DNA from: JBJMLO01 sp045805265
GTDB lineage: Bacteria > Actinomycetota > UBA4738 > JACQTL01
Direction: 5' to 3'
Length of the DNA: 64,000 nt
NCBI GenBank assembly: GCA_045805265.1
Contig: JBJMLO010000007.1
Coordinates: forward strand, 78,943-142,942
A program made the position numbers and the translations under genes. How positions within the stretch are numbered: position 1 is the first letter of the stretch; the number at the start of each line of letters is the position of its first letter. Positions 54,001 to 61,245 of the stretch are shown here, piece by piece. The notes beneath the pieces were generated by a model. The model saw nothing but the letters and a program-made list of their open reading frames with translations, did not search any database and was not told the origin of the DNA.

Positions 54001-54420
54001 GGCGTCGATCGTGGATCGGTACAGCCGGGCCTTTCGGCGTCGCCGGATCCCGGTGATGCGGGCGAAGTGCTCGACCGGGAAGCGAGGCTGGCCTATCGCC
54101 GACGCATCGAGGACCTCCAATCGGAGATCGAATCGGCGGAAGGGTGGCACGACGCTGAGCGGGCCGCCCGGGCGACGGAGGAGCTCGATTTCCTCGCTGC
54201 GGAACTGGCCTCGGCCACCGGGCTCGGTGGCCGAGGCCGCCGTGTGGGGTCGGCAGCCGAGCGCGCCAGGGTCAACGTGACCAGAGCCGTCCGCGCCGCC
54301 ATGACCCGGATCCAGGAGCACAGCCCAGCGCTGGGCGAACACCTCAGCCGGACGATCCGTACCGGAACGTTCTGCTCCTACCAGCCGGACCCTGGATTCA
54401 CTCCCCGCTGGAGGTCCTGA
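51022..54420 (+). CDS. Large AAA/TPR regulatory ATPase
   Basis: A 1132-residue STAND-type protein. FVGRDREMAGLLAGVGSAV is the usual entry, LIAGEPGIGKSRLADEVAWH the P-loop (near 47), and IVLVLDDLHAADPSSLLLLE the Walker B. GTEGNPLFVGEL and VREVIGRRLDRLS follow. Residues ~400-930 are helical TPR-like repeats. The end (YWYIRFEGDEFRLRNSMGLH, then RRRIEDLQSEIESAEGWHDA) is a winged-helix-like module plus coiled coil. Unlike the protein at 33274 there is no cyclase and no LuxR DNA-binding domain at the end. ATG at 51022 is used; upstream sequence shows no conserved part. A signalling switch of unknown input. Confidence 0.8.
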   Translation: MRPSSGGSGPGGGEGVPFVGRDREMAGLLAGVGSAVSGRGRVFLIAGEPGIGKSRLADEVAWHAEQRGMRVLWGRCWEAGGAPAYWPWVQSIRSYIRGVEARAVEAQLGAGGPHVARLVPEVRELVPGLPEPPGPDVEGDRFLLFDAIAQFLRAAADVQPIVLVLDDLHAADPSSLLLLEFVAGEAATAPILLLGLYRDTDLRRTHPLRPALSGLSRYRWTRQLALRGLTELDVARYIEAATGLVPGRNLISAVHEGTEGNPLFVGELVHLLADEGRLASAGDEGYFRLAVPEGVREVIGRRLDRLSDRCRGVLLVASVPGREFSLEVLQALIDLSPEALLRHLDEAREARVVHEVPGGPRRWRFAHALIRDTLYDDLTAVRRQRLHRKVGEALEAQYRSDLEPHTAELAHHFFESATAGDAERAARYAERAAARAAELLAYEEAVRLYRMALLALDRTGSSKARDRCRLLLALGDAWARGGDLDQAKETFLQAAEEARNATSPELVAAAALGYGGRFVWARAGDDRRLVPLLEDALSGLSEEDGPQRVRLLARLAGALRDQPDRELAARLSRQAVEMARRLADPATLAYALDGLYAAVWWPENPEERLGIATEIVDVAREAGDAERLAEGLDYRICALMELGDVAAADADLATMDGLVGRLRQPAQRWILLHTRACRALFDGRFDEAERLIPEALSSGERAQRWDAVMSFRLQTFLLRKEQGRVREVEELIRHSIAEYPTRPVFRCALAHLHAELGRRPEAHGTFEALAVDDFEGLPRDNDWVLGLSLLPEVAVFLEDSHRAAALYDMLLPYARRFPMWGAEISTGSASRGLGNLASATSRWDAAVLHFEEALEMNKLTGARPWVAHTCHDHARMLLARKRPRDRAQAAELLERARDTCQELGMVALGAKVSALVSEHGLHPKPGSRTRVVSSAPPEDARTAIFRREGEYWYIRFEGDEFRLRNSMGLHYLAELLARPGREVFALDLAAGREGVDRGSVQPGLSASPDPGDAGEVLDREARLAYRRRIEDLQSEIESAEGWHDAERAARATEELDFLAAELASATGLGGRGRRVGSAAERARVNVTRAVRAAMTRIQEHSPALGEHLSRTIRTGTFCSYQPDPGFTPRWRS

Positions 54421-54428
54421 TCCGCGTC

Positions 54429-54453
54429 CGGTGTTCCGCGCAAATGAACACCG
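54429..54453 (+). terminator. Stem-loop after the AAA/TPR gene
   Basis: CGGTGTTC (54429-54436) pairs perfectly with GAACACCG (54446-54453) across a nine-base loop, starting nine bases after the TGA of the regulator. No T-run, typical of GC-rich terminators. Confidence 0.45.
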
Positions 54454-54547
54454 CCGATTGAACAGCCGTTCCGCCCATTGTCACGCCACTTCATCGAGGA
54501 CAGATCGGTCGGGTTCAGCTGCCCGGCCCCGATGAAGGGGGTCAGAA

Positions 54548-55051
54548 ATGGTCGGAGAGGACCGGGGCGCGTGGTCCGGGGACGGGAGCGGAGAAGGTCG
54601 GGGCCTGGCGGCCCATGAACGAGCGCGGGTGGCGAGGGCCCAGGAGCCCGTTGCCGTGACCATCCCGAGGCTCGGCAACCCGATGGTCGTGGCGGTAGCA
54701 ATCGCGGTGGTGGTTGCTCTCGCGCTTGCCGGCCCTTTTTGGCATCACGGTAGTCGAGGCGCAGGCCCATCCGGCGTGGAAGCGTTGGCCACGACGGGCG
54801 TCTGGCATTCGCGCCCGGACGGTGTCTCTTCCAAGGCCGAACACCGCGCGCCCACCACCGGGGTACACGCGGCGCTGGGATGGCTAACAGGGCTGGCCGA
54901 AGGGCTCGTGCTCCCATCGGACATCATGTCCCGCCTGCGTGCGCGGCATCCGAGGATGGCGAGGATCGTGATGGCGGCGTGGTCGAGACTCGCCCGCCTG
55001 GCGTCGACACCGACAAGCCAGCCGCGATTCGCAGCGCGTCGACACCGATAA
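54548..55051 (+). CDS. Doubtful membrane-protein reading frame
   Basis: The 650-base stretch 54421-55073 holds no convincing gene. One ATG frame (54548) encodes 167 residues with a single hydrophobic stretch (MVVAVAIAVVVALALAGPFW) flanked by Arg/Gly/Ser-rich sequence of the kind that random GC-rich DNA yields. No ribosome site, no family. Listed so that the gap is described; it may be a remnant or simply non-coding. Confidence 0.22.
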   Translation: MVGEDRGAWSGDGSGEGRGLAAHERARVARAQEPVAVTIPRLGNPMVVAVAIAVVVALALAGPFWHHGSRGAGPSGVEALATTGVWHSRPDGVSSKAEHRAPTTGVHAALGWLTGLAEGLVLPSDIMSRLRARHPRMARIVMAAWSRLARLASTPTSQPRFAARRHR

Positions 55052-55070
55052 TCGATCCGCGATTCGCAGC
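55001..55070 (+). repeat. 35-base tandem direct repeat
   Basis: Two adjoining copies (55001-55035 and 55036-55070) start with GCGTCGACACCGA and end with CCGCGATTCGCAGC; about six central positions differ. The array lies at the end of the gene-poor gap, just before the stop of the hydrolase gene. Confidence 0.75.
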
Positions 55071-55073
55071 CGG

Positions 55074-55859
55074 CTAGGAGGACAGCAGCTGGTGGACTTT
55101 CGTGATGAGCGTGGGAATCTCCCGCAGCAGCGCGTGCTGGTCGGGGAGGATCACCAGGTCGCTGTTCGGCATGGCCGCCGCCAGCTCGCGGGCGACCTCG
55201 GTGCTGTGGAACGAGTCGCCCTCCTGGGCGATGATCAGCGTCGGCGCCGTGACCTCCCGGATGCGCCCTGGGTCGCGCAGCGCTGCGTCGTTGATGACCC
55301 CGCGGATCGCGCGGGGCACCCCGTCGGAGTTCATCGCCAGGATGGCCGCCCGCCGGTAGTCCTTCGACGCAGGGAACTGGTCGAACGCGCCGCTGGTGTC
55401 CTCCTCCTCGAGCACGATTTCGGCCGTCTTCTCCGGGCCGTGCTCCTCCAGCAGATCGGCCATTCGCGACAGCCGGACGTAGGTCTCGTCGCCGACCTCC
55501 AGGCGGGCGGGCAGCAGGACGATCAGCTTGTCGAACCGAGCCGGATCGGCCTCCAGGAGGCGGAGCGTCGCCGCCGCGCCCATCGACCCCCCGGCCACCA
55601 CCGACGCGCCGTACGCCTCGGCCACGGCGTCGACGTCGCCGGCCAGGTGGTCGAACGTGTAGGATCCGGCCGGCGGCCTTCCGCTGTTCCCGTGGCCGCG
55701 GAAGTCCATCAGTACCTTCGTTCCCGGCAGGAACGGCGCGAAGATCGCCAGCTCGTTCCGGTTGCCGGTGAGGCCGTGCGCGAGCAGCACGACCGGCTCG
55801 CCGTCGCCGAGCAGCTCGACGAAGAGCTCGGTCCCGTCCCGGGAAGTGACCGTGGGCAT
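55074..55859 (-). CDS. Alpha/beta hydrolase
   Basis: A 261-residue alpha/beta hydrolase. VVLLAHGLTGNRNELAIFAP is the oxyanion loop, VLMDFRGHGNSGRP the acid-loop region, and VVAGGSMGAAATLRLL holds the nucleophile Ser in G-G-S-M-G. LIIAQEGDSFHSTEVA gives the Asp and PDQHALLREIP the His. ATG at 55859 (upstream frame to 55928 has no hydrolase character). Reads away from the hydroxyacyl-CoA dehydrogenase. Substrate unknown. Confidence 0.82.
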   Translation of the reverse strand: MPTVTSRDGTELFVELLGDGEPVVLLAHGLTGNRNELAIFAPFLPGTKVLMDFRGHGNSGRPPAGSYTFDHLAGDVDAVAEAYGASVVAGGSMGAAATLRLLEADPARFDKLIVLLPARLEVGDETYVRLSRMADLLEEHGPEKTAEIVLEEEDTSGAFDQFPASKDYRRAAILAMNSDGVPRAIRGVINDAALRDPGRIREVTAPTLIIAQEGDSFHSTEVARELAAAMPNSDLVILPDQHALLREIPTLITKVHQLLSS

Positions 55860-55981
55860 ACGGCGGAAGAGGATAACGGACGGTGCCGCGGCGGCCGGGC
55901 CGCTTTGGCGCATTCCGCGCGCCACCACTACCCTTGCCGGACGCGGTGACGCGCGGGCGCCCAGGCGAGAGAGGCGGCGGC

Positions 55982-56854
55982 ATGAAGGCTGACGAGGTCC
56001 AGAGGGTCGGGGTCATCGGCGCGGGGATCATGGGCTCGGGGATCATCGAGGTCGTTGCCCGGTCGGGGCAGGATGTCCTGTTCGTCGAGGTCGAGGACCG
56101 CAAGGTCGAGCGGGCCAAGGGCACGGTCGAGAAGTCGACGGGCAAGGCCGTCGAGAAGGGGAAGCTCACCGCCGAGGACCGCGACGGGCTCCTCGGGCGG
56201 ATCACGGGCGGGACCGACATCGATGCGCTGGCCGACGTGGACCTGGTGATCGAGGCCGCCACCGAGGACCTCGACATCAAGAAGCAGGTCTTCGCCCGGC
56301 TCTCGGAGCTCACCCGCGACGAGGTCGTGCTGGCCACGAACACCTCGTCGCTCCCCATCGCGGAGCTGGCCGCCCAGACCGGCCGGCCCGACCGGGTGGT
56401 CGGCATGCACTTCTTCAATCCGCCGCCGGTGTTGAAGCTGCTGGAGGTCGTCCGGGGACTGCAGACCTCCGACGAGACGATCGAGTTCGCCCGGGCCTAC
56501 GGCGAGCGGATCGGCAAGGAGACCGTGCTGTCGAAGGACCGGGCCGGGTTCATCGTGAACTTCCTCCTGGTGCCGTACCTCAACAGCGCGATCCAGATGC
56601 TCGACGACGGGGTCGCCACCAAGGAGGACATCGACAAGGCCGTGCACCTCGGGCTGGCCCACCCGATGGGCCCCCTGACGCTGCTCGACCTCATCGGGCT
56701 GGACACCGCCCTGTACATCTCCGGCGTGCTGTACGAGGAGTTCAGGGACCCGATCTACGCCGCCCCGACGCTGCTGAAGCGGATGGTGGCGGCGGGGTTC
56801 CTGGGCAGGAAGTCCGGCCGGGGGTTCTACGACTACTCGGGCGGCGACAAGTAG
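55982..56854 (+). CDS. 3-hydroxyacyl-CoA (3-hydroxybutyryl-CoA) dehydrogenase
   Basis: A 290-residue NAD-dependent dehydrogenase. RVGVIGAGIMGSGIIEVVAR binds NAD, DVDLVIEAATEDLDIKKQVF is the conserved middle, LATNTSSLPIAEL and VGMHFFNPPPVLKLLEVV bring the catalytic Ser, His and Glu. KDRAGFIVNFLLVPYLNSAI starts the C-terminal dimer domain. ATG at 55982 is used; a GTG 12 codons upstream is in frame but adds only a basic arm. TACCCT at 55929-55934 may be the -10 box. Oxidises the beta-hydroxyl in fatty-acid breakdown or works in C4 metabolism. Confidence 0.9.
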   Translation: MKADEVQRVGVIGAGIMGSGIIEVVARSGQDVLFVEVEDRKVERAKGTVEKSTGKAVEKGKLTAEDRDGLLGRITGGTDIDALADVDLVIEAATEDLDIKKQVFARLSELTRDEVVLATNTSSLPIAELAAQTGRPDRVVGMHFFNPPPVLKLLEVVRGLQTSDETIEFARAYGERIGKETVLSKDRAGFIVNFLLVPYLNSAIQMLDDGVATKEDIDKAVHLGLAHPMGPLTLLDLIGLDTALYISGVLYEEFRDPIYAAPTLLKRMVAAGFLGRKSGRGFYDYSGGDK

Positions 56855-56866
56855 CCCCTCGCGTCC

Positions 56867-57709
56867 ATGCCCCGGGCCATCGACCTCCACGTCCACCTCC
56901 CGACGGAGGAGTGGCTGCGGCAATCGATCGGCCCGCACCTGGAGGCCACGGAGGCCTACTTCCGGGCCCGGGTTCCCCGGAAGTCGATCGAGGACGTCGC
57001 GCAGGAATACGCCGACCGGGACGTTTTGGGCGTGGTGCTCGACTGGGACGACGAGTCGGTCACCGGCCGGGGGTGGATGGGCAACGACTGGCTGGCCGGC
57101 CTGGCGGAGCGGTTCCCCGGCGTGCTCATGGGGTTCGGCAGCGTCGACCCCCACGCGGAGGACGCGGTCGACGAGGTCAAGCGCTGCGCCGACCTCGGGC
57201 TGAAGGGGCTGAAGCTCCACCCCACCATGCAGCAGTTCGATCCCGGCGAGACCCGGTACTACGGGCTGTGGAAGGCCGCAGAGGAGCTCGGGCTCGTCTG
57301 CCTGTTCCACACGGGGACGTGCGGGATCGCCGCCGGAACCCCGGGCGCGGGCGGCACGAAGATCCGGTACTCCCACCCCGCGTTCCTCGACGGCGTGGGC
57401 GCCGACTTCCCCGGCCTGACGCTGATCGCCGCCCACTTCGGATGGCCGTGGTTCCTGGAGTGCCTGGCCATCGCGCTGCACAAGTCGAACGTGTACATCG
57501 AGCTGTCGGGCTGGGCGCCGAAGTACCTGCCGCCGGAGGTCAAGCGCGAGATCGGGAGACGGCTGAACGCGAGGACGCTGTTCGGCAGCGACTACCCGTT
57601 CATCGACCTCGACCGGTGGTTCCGGGAGTTCGACGAGCTCGGACTGCCCGAGGGTGCCGCCGGGCCGATCCTGAAGGGCAACGCGGCCCGCCTACTGGGA
57701 CTCGCCTAA
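56867..57709 (+). CDS. Amidohydrolase_2 family metal-dependent hydrolase
   Basis: A 280-residue TIM-barrel hydrolase of the ACMSD-like amidohydrolase family. IDLHVHLPTEEWL gives the first metal His pair, LKGLKLHPTMQQF a further His, LFHTGTCG and LIAAHFGWPW the next, and FGSDYPFIDL the catalytic Asp. NAARLLGLA closes it. Starts 12 bases after the dehydrogenase and is probably co-transcribed, so it may decarboxylate or hydrolyse an acid from the same pathway. Ends with a 4-base overlap with the converging gene. Confidence 0.83.
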   Translation: MPRAIDLHVHLPTEEWLRQSIGPHLEATEAYFRARVPRKSIEDVAQEYADRDVLGVVLDWDDESVTGRGWMGNDWLAGLAERFPGVLMGFGSVDPHAEDAVDEVKRCADLGLKGLKLHPTMQQFDPGETRYYGLWKAAEELGLVCLFHTGTCGIAAGTPGAGGTKIRYSHPAFLDGVGADFPGLTLIAAHFGWPWFLECLAIALHKSNVYIELSGWAPKYLPPEVKREIGRRLNARTLFGSDYPFIDLDRWFREFDELGLPEGAAGPILKGNAARLLGLA

Positions 57710-58182
57710 GTCGGCTCGTTCGCTCGGCGCTCGCTTCGGGTCAGCCAGGAGAAGACAGCTCCGGCCACCGTCGCGTACACGATGTGGTGGAGGGTCTCCA
57801 CGGCGATCTCCCGGCGCGGCCACTCCGTGACGGGCGGCGACTCTGTCGTCGCCGGGACCACGGCCATCGCCGCACCCTGGACCCCGAGGAAGTGCAGCAG
57901 CGTGGCCGGGACGGGCCCCAGGCCGAACGCGGCGAGGAGGCCTCGGGGGATCCCCCAGGCCGTCCCGTAGCCGAAGTGGGCCACGGTGTTGAGCCGCTGC
58001 TCCGCCTTGTCGTACCTGGGCTCCACGTCGAGCACGTTCTCGACGGCCTGAGCGGCCGACGTGCTCGGCTCACGGCCCCGGATCTTCGCCTCCATCATCT
58101 GCGAGACGGTGATGGCCGCCGTGCCGGCGGCACCGGCCACCGCGCCCTTACCGGCGTCGACGGCGAGTCGTCCGATGCGCAT
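57706..58182 (-). CDS. Conserved membrane-associated protein of unknown function
   Basis: A 158-residue protein with weakly hydrophobic helices: AGKGAVAGAAGTAAITVSQM near the start, FGYGTAWGIPRGLLAAFGLG in the middle, and EIAVETLHHIVYATVAGAVF at the end. ATG at 58182 has AAGGAG six bases upstream. The layout recalls DUF1440-type membrane proteins but the match is loose. Converges on the amidohydrolase. Confidence 0.6.
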   Translation of the reverse strand: MRIGRLAVDAGKGAVAGAAGTAAITVSQMMEAKIRGREPSTSAAQAVENVLDVEPRYDKAEQRLNTVAHFGYGTAWGIPRGLLAAFGLGPVPATLLHFLGVQGAAMAVVPATTESPPVTEWPRREIAVETLHHIVYATVAGAVFSWLTRSERRANEPT

Positions 58183-58255
58183 GCGGGTCTCCTTCCGATT
58201 TCGATTCGACACTCGTGTCCTACCCGCCGGGTCGCCGGGAGACCCCTCGCTATCC

Positions 58256-59023
58256 CTATCGCGGATACAGATGCCGGACCACCGTGGGTGTCACCTTCAC
58301 CTCGATCGTGGCCGCGACGGCCAGCGTGACCACCACGATCAGGATGAGCGGCGCGGCCCCGCGGAAGGCGGCTCGGACCCGGGTCCACCAGGACCCACCG
58401 AACCGGCCGCTGTCCCACGAGGCGAGGCCGATGCGCCACGCCACGACGCCGGCCAGCAGGAACGCGGGGATCTCGAAGACGCCGTGCGGCACCAGCGCGA
58501 CGATGAGCTCGCCGTTCGGCAGCCGGAGGTGCTGCCAGATCCCCGCGAGGCGCCCGACCCAGAAGCCGGTCACGGCGCTCGACGCGGCCGGACCCCAGAA
58601 CAGGAGTGGGAACAGGATCAGCGGGACGACGGCCAGGCTGGCGTTGTGGAGGAAGATCCCGGCCACCGTGAACGAGGCCGGGGCGTTCGCGCCGAACAGC
58701 CGGGCGTTGCTCACGGCCTGCGGCCGGTCCATGCCGAGGGTCGTGGCCAGCCCCACCAGCACGCCCGCGATGAGCAGGCCGAACAGCAGCAGCATGGCCC
58801 GTCCCACCGGCCGCCGGAGATACCGCCCCACGGTGGCGGCGACGTTGGACGGCAGGAAATCGGGGCGTGGAGGCGGAAGGAGCATGCCGACGCCTGCGTG
58901 GTCCAGGTCCGCGAACGGCGAAGGCTGGTCGGGCCGGATCGGAGGCGGAACCGGGCCGCCACCGGTCTCCGAGAACGTCCCCTCGTGCGAAGGTCGGCGC
59001 CGGGCCCGGGGTGAACCCCGCAT
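58256..59023 (-). CDS. Stage II sporulation protein M-like membrane protein
   Basis: A 255-residue membrane protein of the SpoIIM/DUF95 family. After a Pro-rich cytoplasmic start there are about five spans: LLLFGLLIAGVLVGLATTLG, GIFLHNASLAVVPLILFPLL, the conserved VPHGVFEIPAFLLAGVVAW and LILIVVVTLAVAATIEVKVT. ATG at 59023 shares one base with the cupin stop (TGATG). In non-sporulating bacteria these proteins are of unknown role, often near kinases or exporters. Last gene of a four-gene minus-strand run. Confidence 0.75.
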   Translation of the reverse strand: MRGSPRARRRPSHEGTFSETGGGPVPPPIRPDQPSPFADLDHAGVGMLLPPPRPDFLPSNVAATVGRYLRRPVGRAMLLLFGLLIAGVLVGLATTLGMDRPQAVSNARLFGANAPASFTVAGIFLHNASLAVVPLILFPLLFWGPAASSAVTGFWVGRLAGIWQHLRLPNGELIVALVPHGVFEIPAFLLAGVVAWRIGLASWDSGRFGGSWWTRVRAAFRGAAPLILIVVVTLAVAATIEVKVTPTVVRHLYPR

Positions 59024-59319
59024 CAGCGCGACGCCTCCACGCACTCGCAACCCTCGGGACCGACGGTGGCTGCGTGGTCCGTCCCGGGCGCCAGGTCGAG
59101 CCGGTCGCCGGGGCGCAGCTCGACGTCGCCGTGGTCGGTGTGGAACGTGATCGACCCGGAGAGACAGAACAACACCTTGTGGAACCCGTGCGAGTGCCGG
59201 CCGTAGCGGTCGCCCGGACCGTTCCCCCAGAACCGGGGCCCGGAGGCTCCCTCGGCGGCGAACGCACCCAGCGCGTCCTGCCGGTCGTGGATCGCCCCCG
59301 CGGTCTTCGTCGCGGCCAT
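59023..59319 (-). CDS. Small cupin-domain protein
   Basis: A 98-residue single cupin: YGRHSHGFHKVLFCLSGSIT carries the His ligands of motif 1 and LRPGDRLDLAPGTDHAATVG those of motif 2. ATG at 59319 is five bases after the CoA-transferase stop, and its TGA overlaps the next ATG by one base. Could bind a metal and a small acid or sugar; the context suggests an accessory role to the CoA transferase. Confidence 0.78.
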   Translation of the reverse strand: MAATKTAGAIHDRQDALGAFAAEGASGPRFWGNGPGDRYGRHSHGFHKVLFCLSGSITFHTDHGDVELRPGDRLDLAPGTDHAATVGPEGCECVEASR

Positions 59320-59324
59320 CGCCG

Positions 59325-60521
59325 CTAGATCACACCCCCGGAGCGGAGGTCGTCGAGCTCCTCGTCGGTCAGGCCGAGCTCCTCGCGGTAGACCTCGTCG
59401 TTGGCCGCGCCGGCCGGGAGGCCGGGGTGGGCGATCCGGCCAGGGGTCTCGGAGAGCACCGGATGGGGCCGGGTCAGCAGCACCGAGCCGAGCTCGTCGT
59501 CGGGAAGGCGCTGCAGGGTGCCCCGGGCGACGTAGTGGGGGTCGGCCACGATCCCCGCCGCGTCGAGGATCGGCGCGGCCGCCGCGTGGTGCGCCTCCAT
59601 GACCTCCAGGACCTCGGCCAGGTCGTGCTCCGCGAACCACGCCTCGATCACCCGGTCCAACGCTTCGACGTTGGCCAGCCGGGCCTGGTTGGTGGCGAAG
59701 CGGGGATCGTCCAGGAGCTCGGCCCGGCCGATCGCCGTGAGGATTCGCCCGGCGACGGCCTGCGAGGTTCCGCTGATCGTCACCCACCCGCCGTCGCGGG
59801 TCTGGTACGCGCCGCGCGGCGCCGAGTACACGATGCGGTTGCCGATGCGTCCGGGGACCACCCCCAGCGTGTCGTACACGGCGGCGATGGGCCCGACCAG
59901 GCTGAACAGCGACTCGACCAGTGACAGGTCGATGACCTGGCCGGCGCCGCCCCTCGCGTCCCGGTGGTACAGCGCGACCATGACCGCGAAGGCGCCGAGC
60001 AGCCCGGCCACCTCGTCGGCCAGCGCGACCGCCGGCAGCACCGGCGGGCCGTCGGGGAACCCCGTCATGTGGGCCATCCCGGACAGCGACTCCGCCAGCG
60101 AGCCGAACCCCGGCCGGGGAGCGTACGGGCCGGTCTGGCCGAACCCGCTGGTCCGCAGCACGACCAGGCGGGGGTTCCGCTCGAGCAGCCGTTCCGGCGC
60201 GAGGTTCCACCGTTCCAGTGTTCCCGGCCGGAAGGACTCCACCACCACGTCAGCGCCCTCCACCAGCCGCATCAGGAGGTCCTGGCCGCGGGGATCGGAC
60301 AGGTTCAGCGTGATCGGGCGCTTGTTCCGGCCGACGTGCTTCCACAGCAGCGAGACGTCGCCCGACTTCCAACCGAGGCTGCGGGCGGTGTCGCCGGTCG
60401 CCGGGTGCTCGACCTTGATCACGTCGGCGCCGAAGTCCGACAGGCGGGCCGTCGTGCCCGGGCCGGCGATGACCGTGGCCACGTCGACGATCCGCACGCC
60501 CTCGAGAGGGAGTGCCGTCAT
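59325..60521 (-). CDS. CaiB/BaiF-type CoA transferase
   Basis: A 398-residue family III CoA transferase. PLEGVRIVDVATVIAGPGTT, GADVIKVEHPATGDTARSLG, NKRPITLNLSDPRGQDLLMR and VVVESFRPGTLERW form the first half. SGFGQTGPYAPRPGFGSLAE, and the late AAHHAAAAPILDAAGIVADP, finish it. The Asp for the acyl-anhydride intermediate is expected at about residue 162 (not firmly placed). ATG at 60521 overlaps the stop of the upstream DUF2007-like gene (ATGA). Moves CoA between carboxylic acids; substrate unknown. Confidence 0.87.
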   Translation of the reverse strand: MTALPLEGVRIVDVATVIAGPGTTARLSDFGADVIKVEHPATGDTARSLGWKSGDVSLLWKHVGRNKRPITLNLSDPRGQDLLMRLVEGADVVVESFRPGTLERWNLAPERLLERNPRLVVLRTSGFGQTGPYAPRPGFGSLAESLSGMAHMTGFPDGPPVLPAVALADEVAGLLGAFAVMVALYHRDARGGAGQVIDLSLVESLFSLVGPIAAVYDTLGVVPGRIGNRIVYSAPRGAYQTRDGGWVTISGTSQAVAGRILTAIGRAELLDDPRFATNQARLANVEALDRVIEAWFAEHDLAEVLEVMEAHHAAAAPILDAAGIVADPHYVARGTLQRLPDDELGSVLLTRPHPVLSETPGRIAHPGLPAGAANDEVYREELGLTDEELDDLRSGGVI

Positions 60522-60910
60522 CGATCCTGGATCCGACGAACGATCTCCCGGGCGCGCTCGGCGTCTTCCGCCCCGATCAGCACGGGGACGAGGGTCTGGA
60601 AGATCGCGTCCGGGATCATGTACGGCCCGATCTCGTGGTCCCGCTCGGCGAAGGCGGGGATACCCTCCGCGCGCAGGCGGCCCGCGATCAGCAGCGCGTC
60701 CTGAAGCGGCCAGGAACCCAGCACGGTCGGGTTGGGACCCAGGTCGGGGAACTCGTCCACGTCGGCGGGGTCGTGGGCCTCCGGTGCGGGCGGCGCCGGG
60801 CCCGGTTCCAGGGTGGCGCCGTCGTCGGCGCACACGGTGAACCCCGGCCGGTACTCCTGACCGCACACGGGGCAGTGCCCGCCGACGGCGTTCAAGCTGT
60901 CGTCGTCCAT
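60518..60910 (-). CDS. Zinc-ribbon/DUF2007-like small protein
   Basis: A 130-residue protein. CPVCGQEYRPGFTVCADDG is a half zinc ribbon (Cys-x2-Cys...Cys), followed by a Pro-rich linker. Then comes a DUF2007-type signal-transducer-like fold (LQDALLIAGRLRAEGIPAFA; PVLIGAEDAERAREIVRRIQ). ATG at 60910. Its end overlaps the CoA transferase start by four bases. Role unknown; perhaps a small partner of the enzyme. Confidence 0.68.
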   Translation of the reverse strand: MDDDSLNAVGGHCPVCGQEYRPGFTVCADDGATLEPGPAPPAPEAHDPADVDEFPDLGPNPTVLGSWPLQDALLIAGRLRAEGIPAFAERDHEIGPYMIPDAIFQTLVPVLIGAEDAERAREIVRRIQDR

Positions 60911-60984
60911 GCGCCTATGGTGACCGATCCGCAGACCTCGTGGCACCAGACCGGAATCACGGTCGAGCGCCGTTGTCGTGGCGG

Positions 60985-61242
60985 CTACTTCGCGTCGCCC
61001 CGGCCGTGGAAGGGCGGCGTGCCCCGGCGGGCGAAGGGCATCCGCGCGCCGCTCCGCCAGCCGCCCGGGGCGTGGCGGGTCTGCAGGGCTCCCAGCCGCG
61101 AGGCTTCGATGCGGCCGGCCAGGGCCCACGGGCTGGGGGGAGGCGGGTGCTCCTCGGAGAAGTACCGCTCCAGGGCGGCGAGGACGGCGGCCTCCTCCTC
61201 CGGCGGCAACCCCCGAGGCAGCTCGAACCGGTAGTCCGACAT
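60985..61242 (-). CDS. accE: Acyl-CoA carboxylase epsilon-like subunit
   Basis: An 85-residue protein (YRFELPRGLPPEEEAAVLAA, then PPSPWALAGRIEASRLGALQ). The Pro-Ser-Pro-Trp-Ala-Leu-Ala-Gly-Arg element resembles the small AccE subunits that stabilise actinobacterial carboxylases. ATG at 61242 comes three bases after the beta-subunit stop, so they are coupled. Assignment rests on motif and position. Confidence 0.72.
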   Translation of the reverse strand: MSDYRFELPRGLPPEEEAAVLAALERYFSEEHPPPPSPWALAGRIEASRLGALQTRHAPGGWRSGARMPFARRGTPPFHGRGDAK

Positions 61243-61245
61243 GGA

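Noticed and set aside
54378..54917. 179-residue minus-strand frame in the gene-poor gap
   Set aside because: Translation is Pro/Arg-rich and structureless, overlaps the end of the AAA/TPR gene and has no ribosome site.
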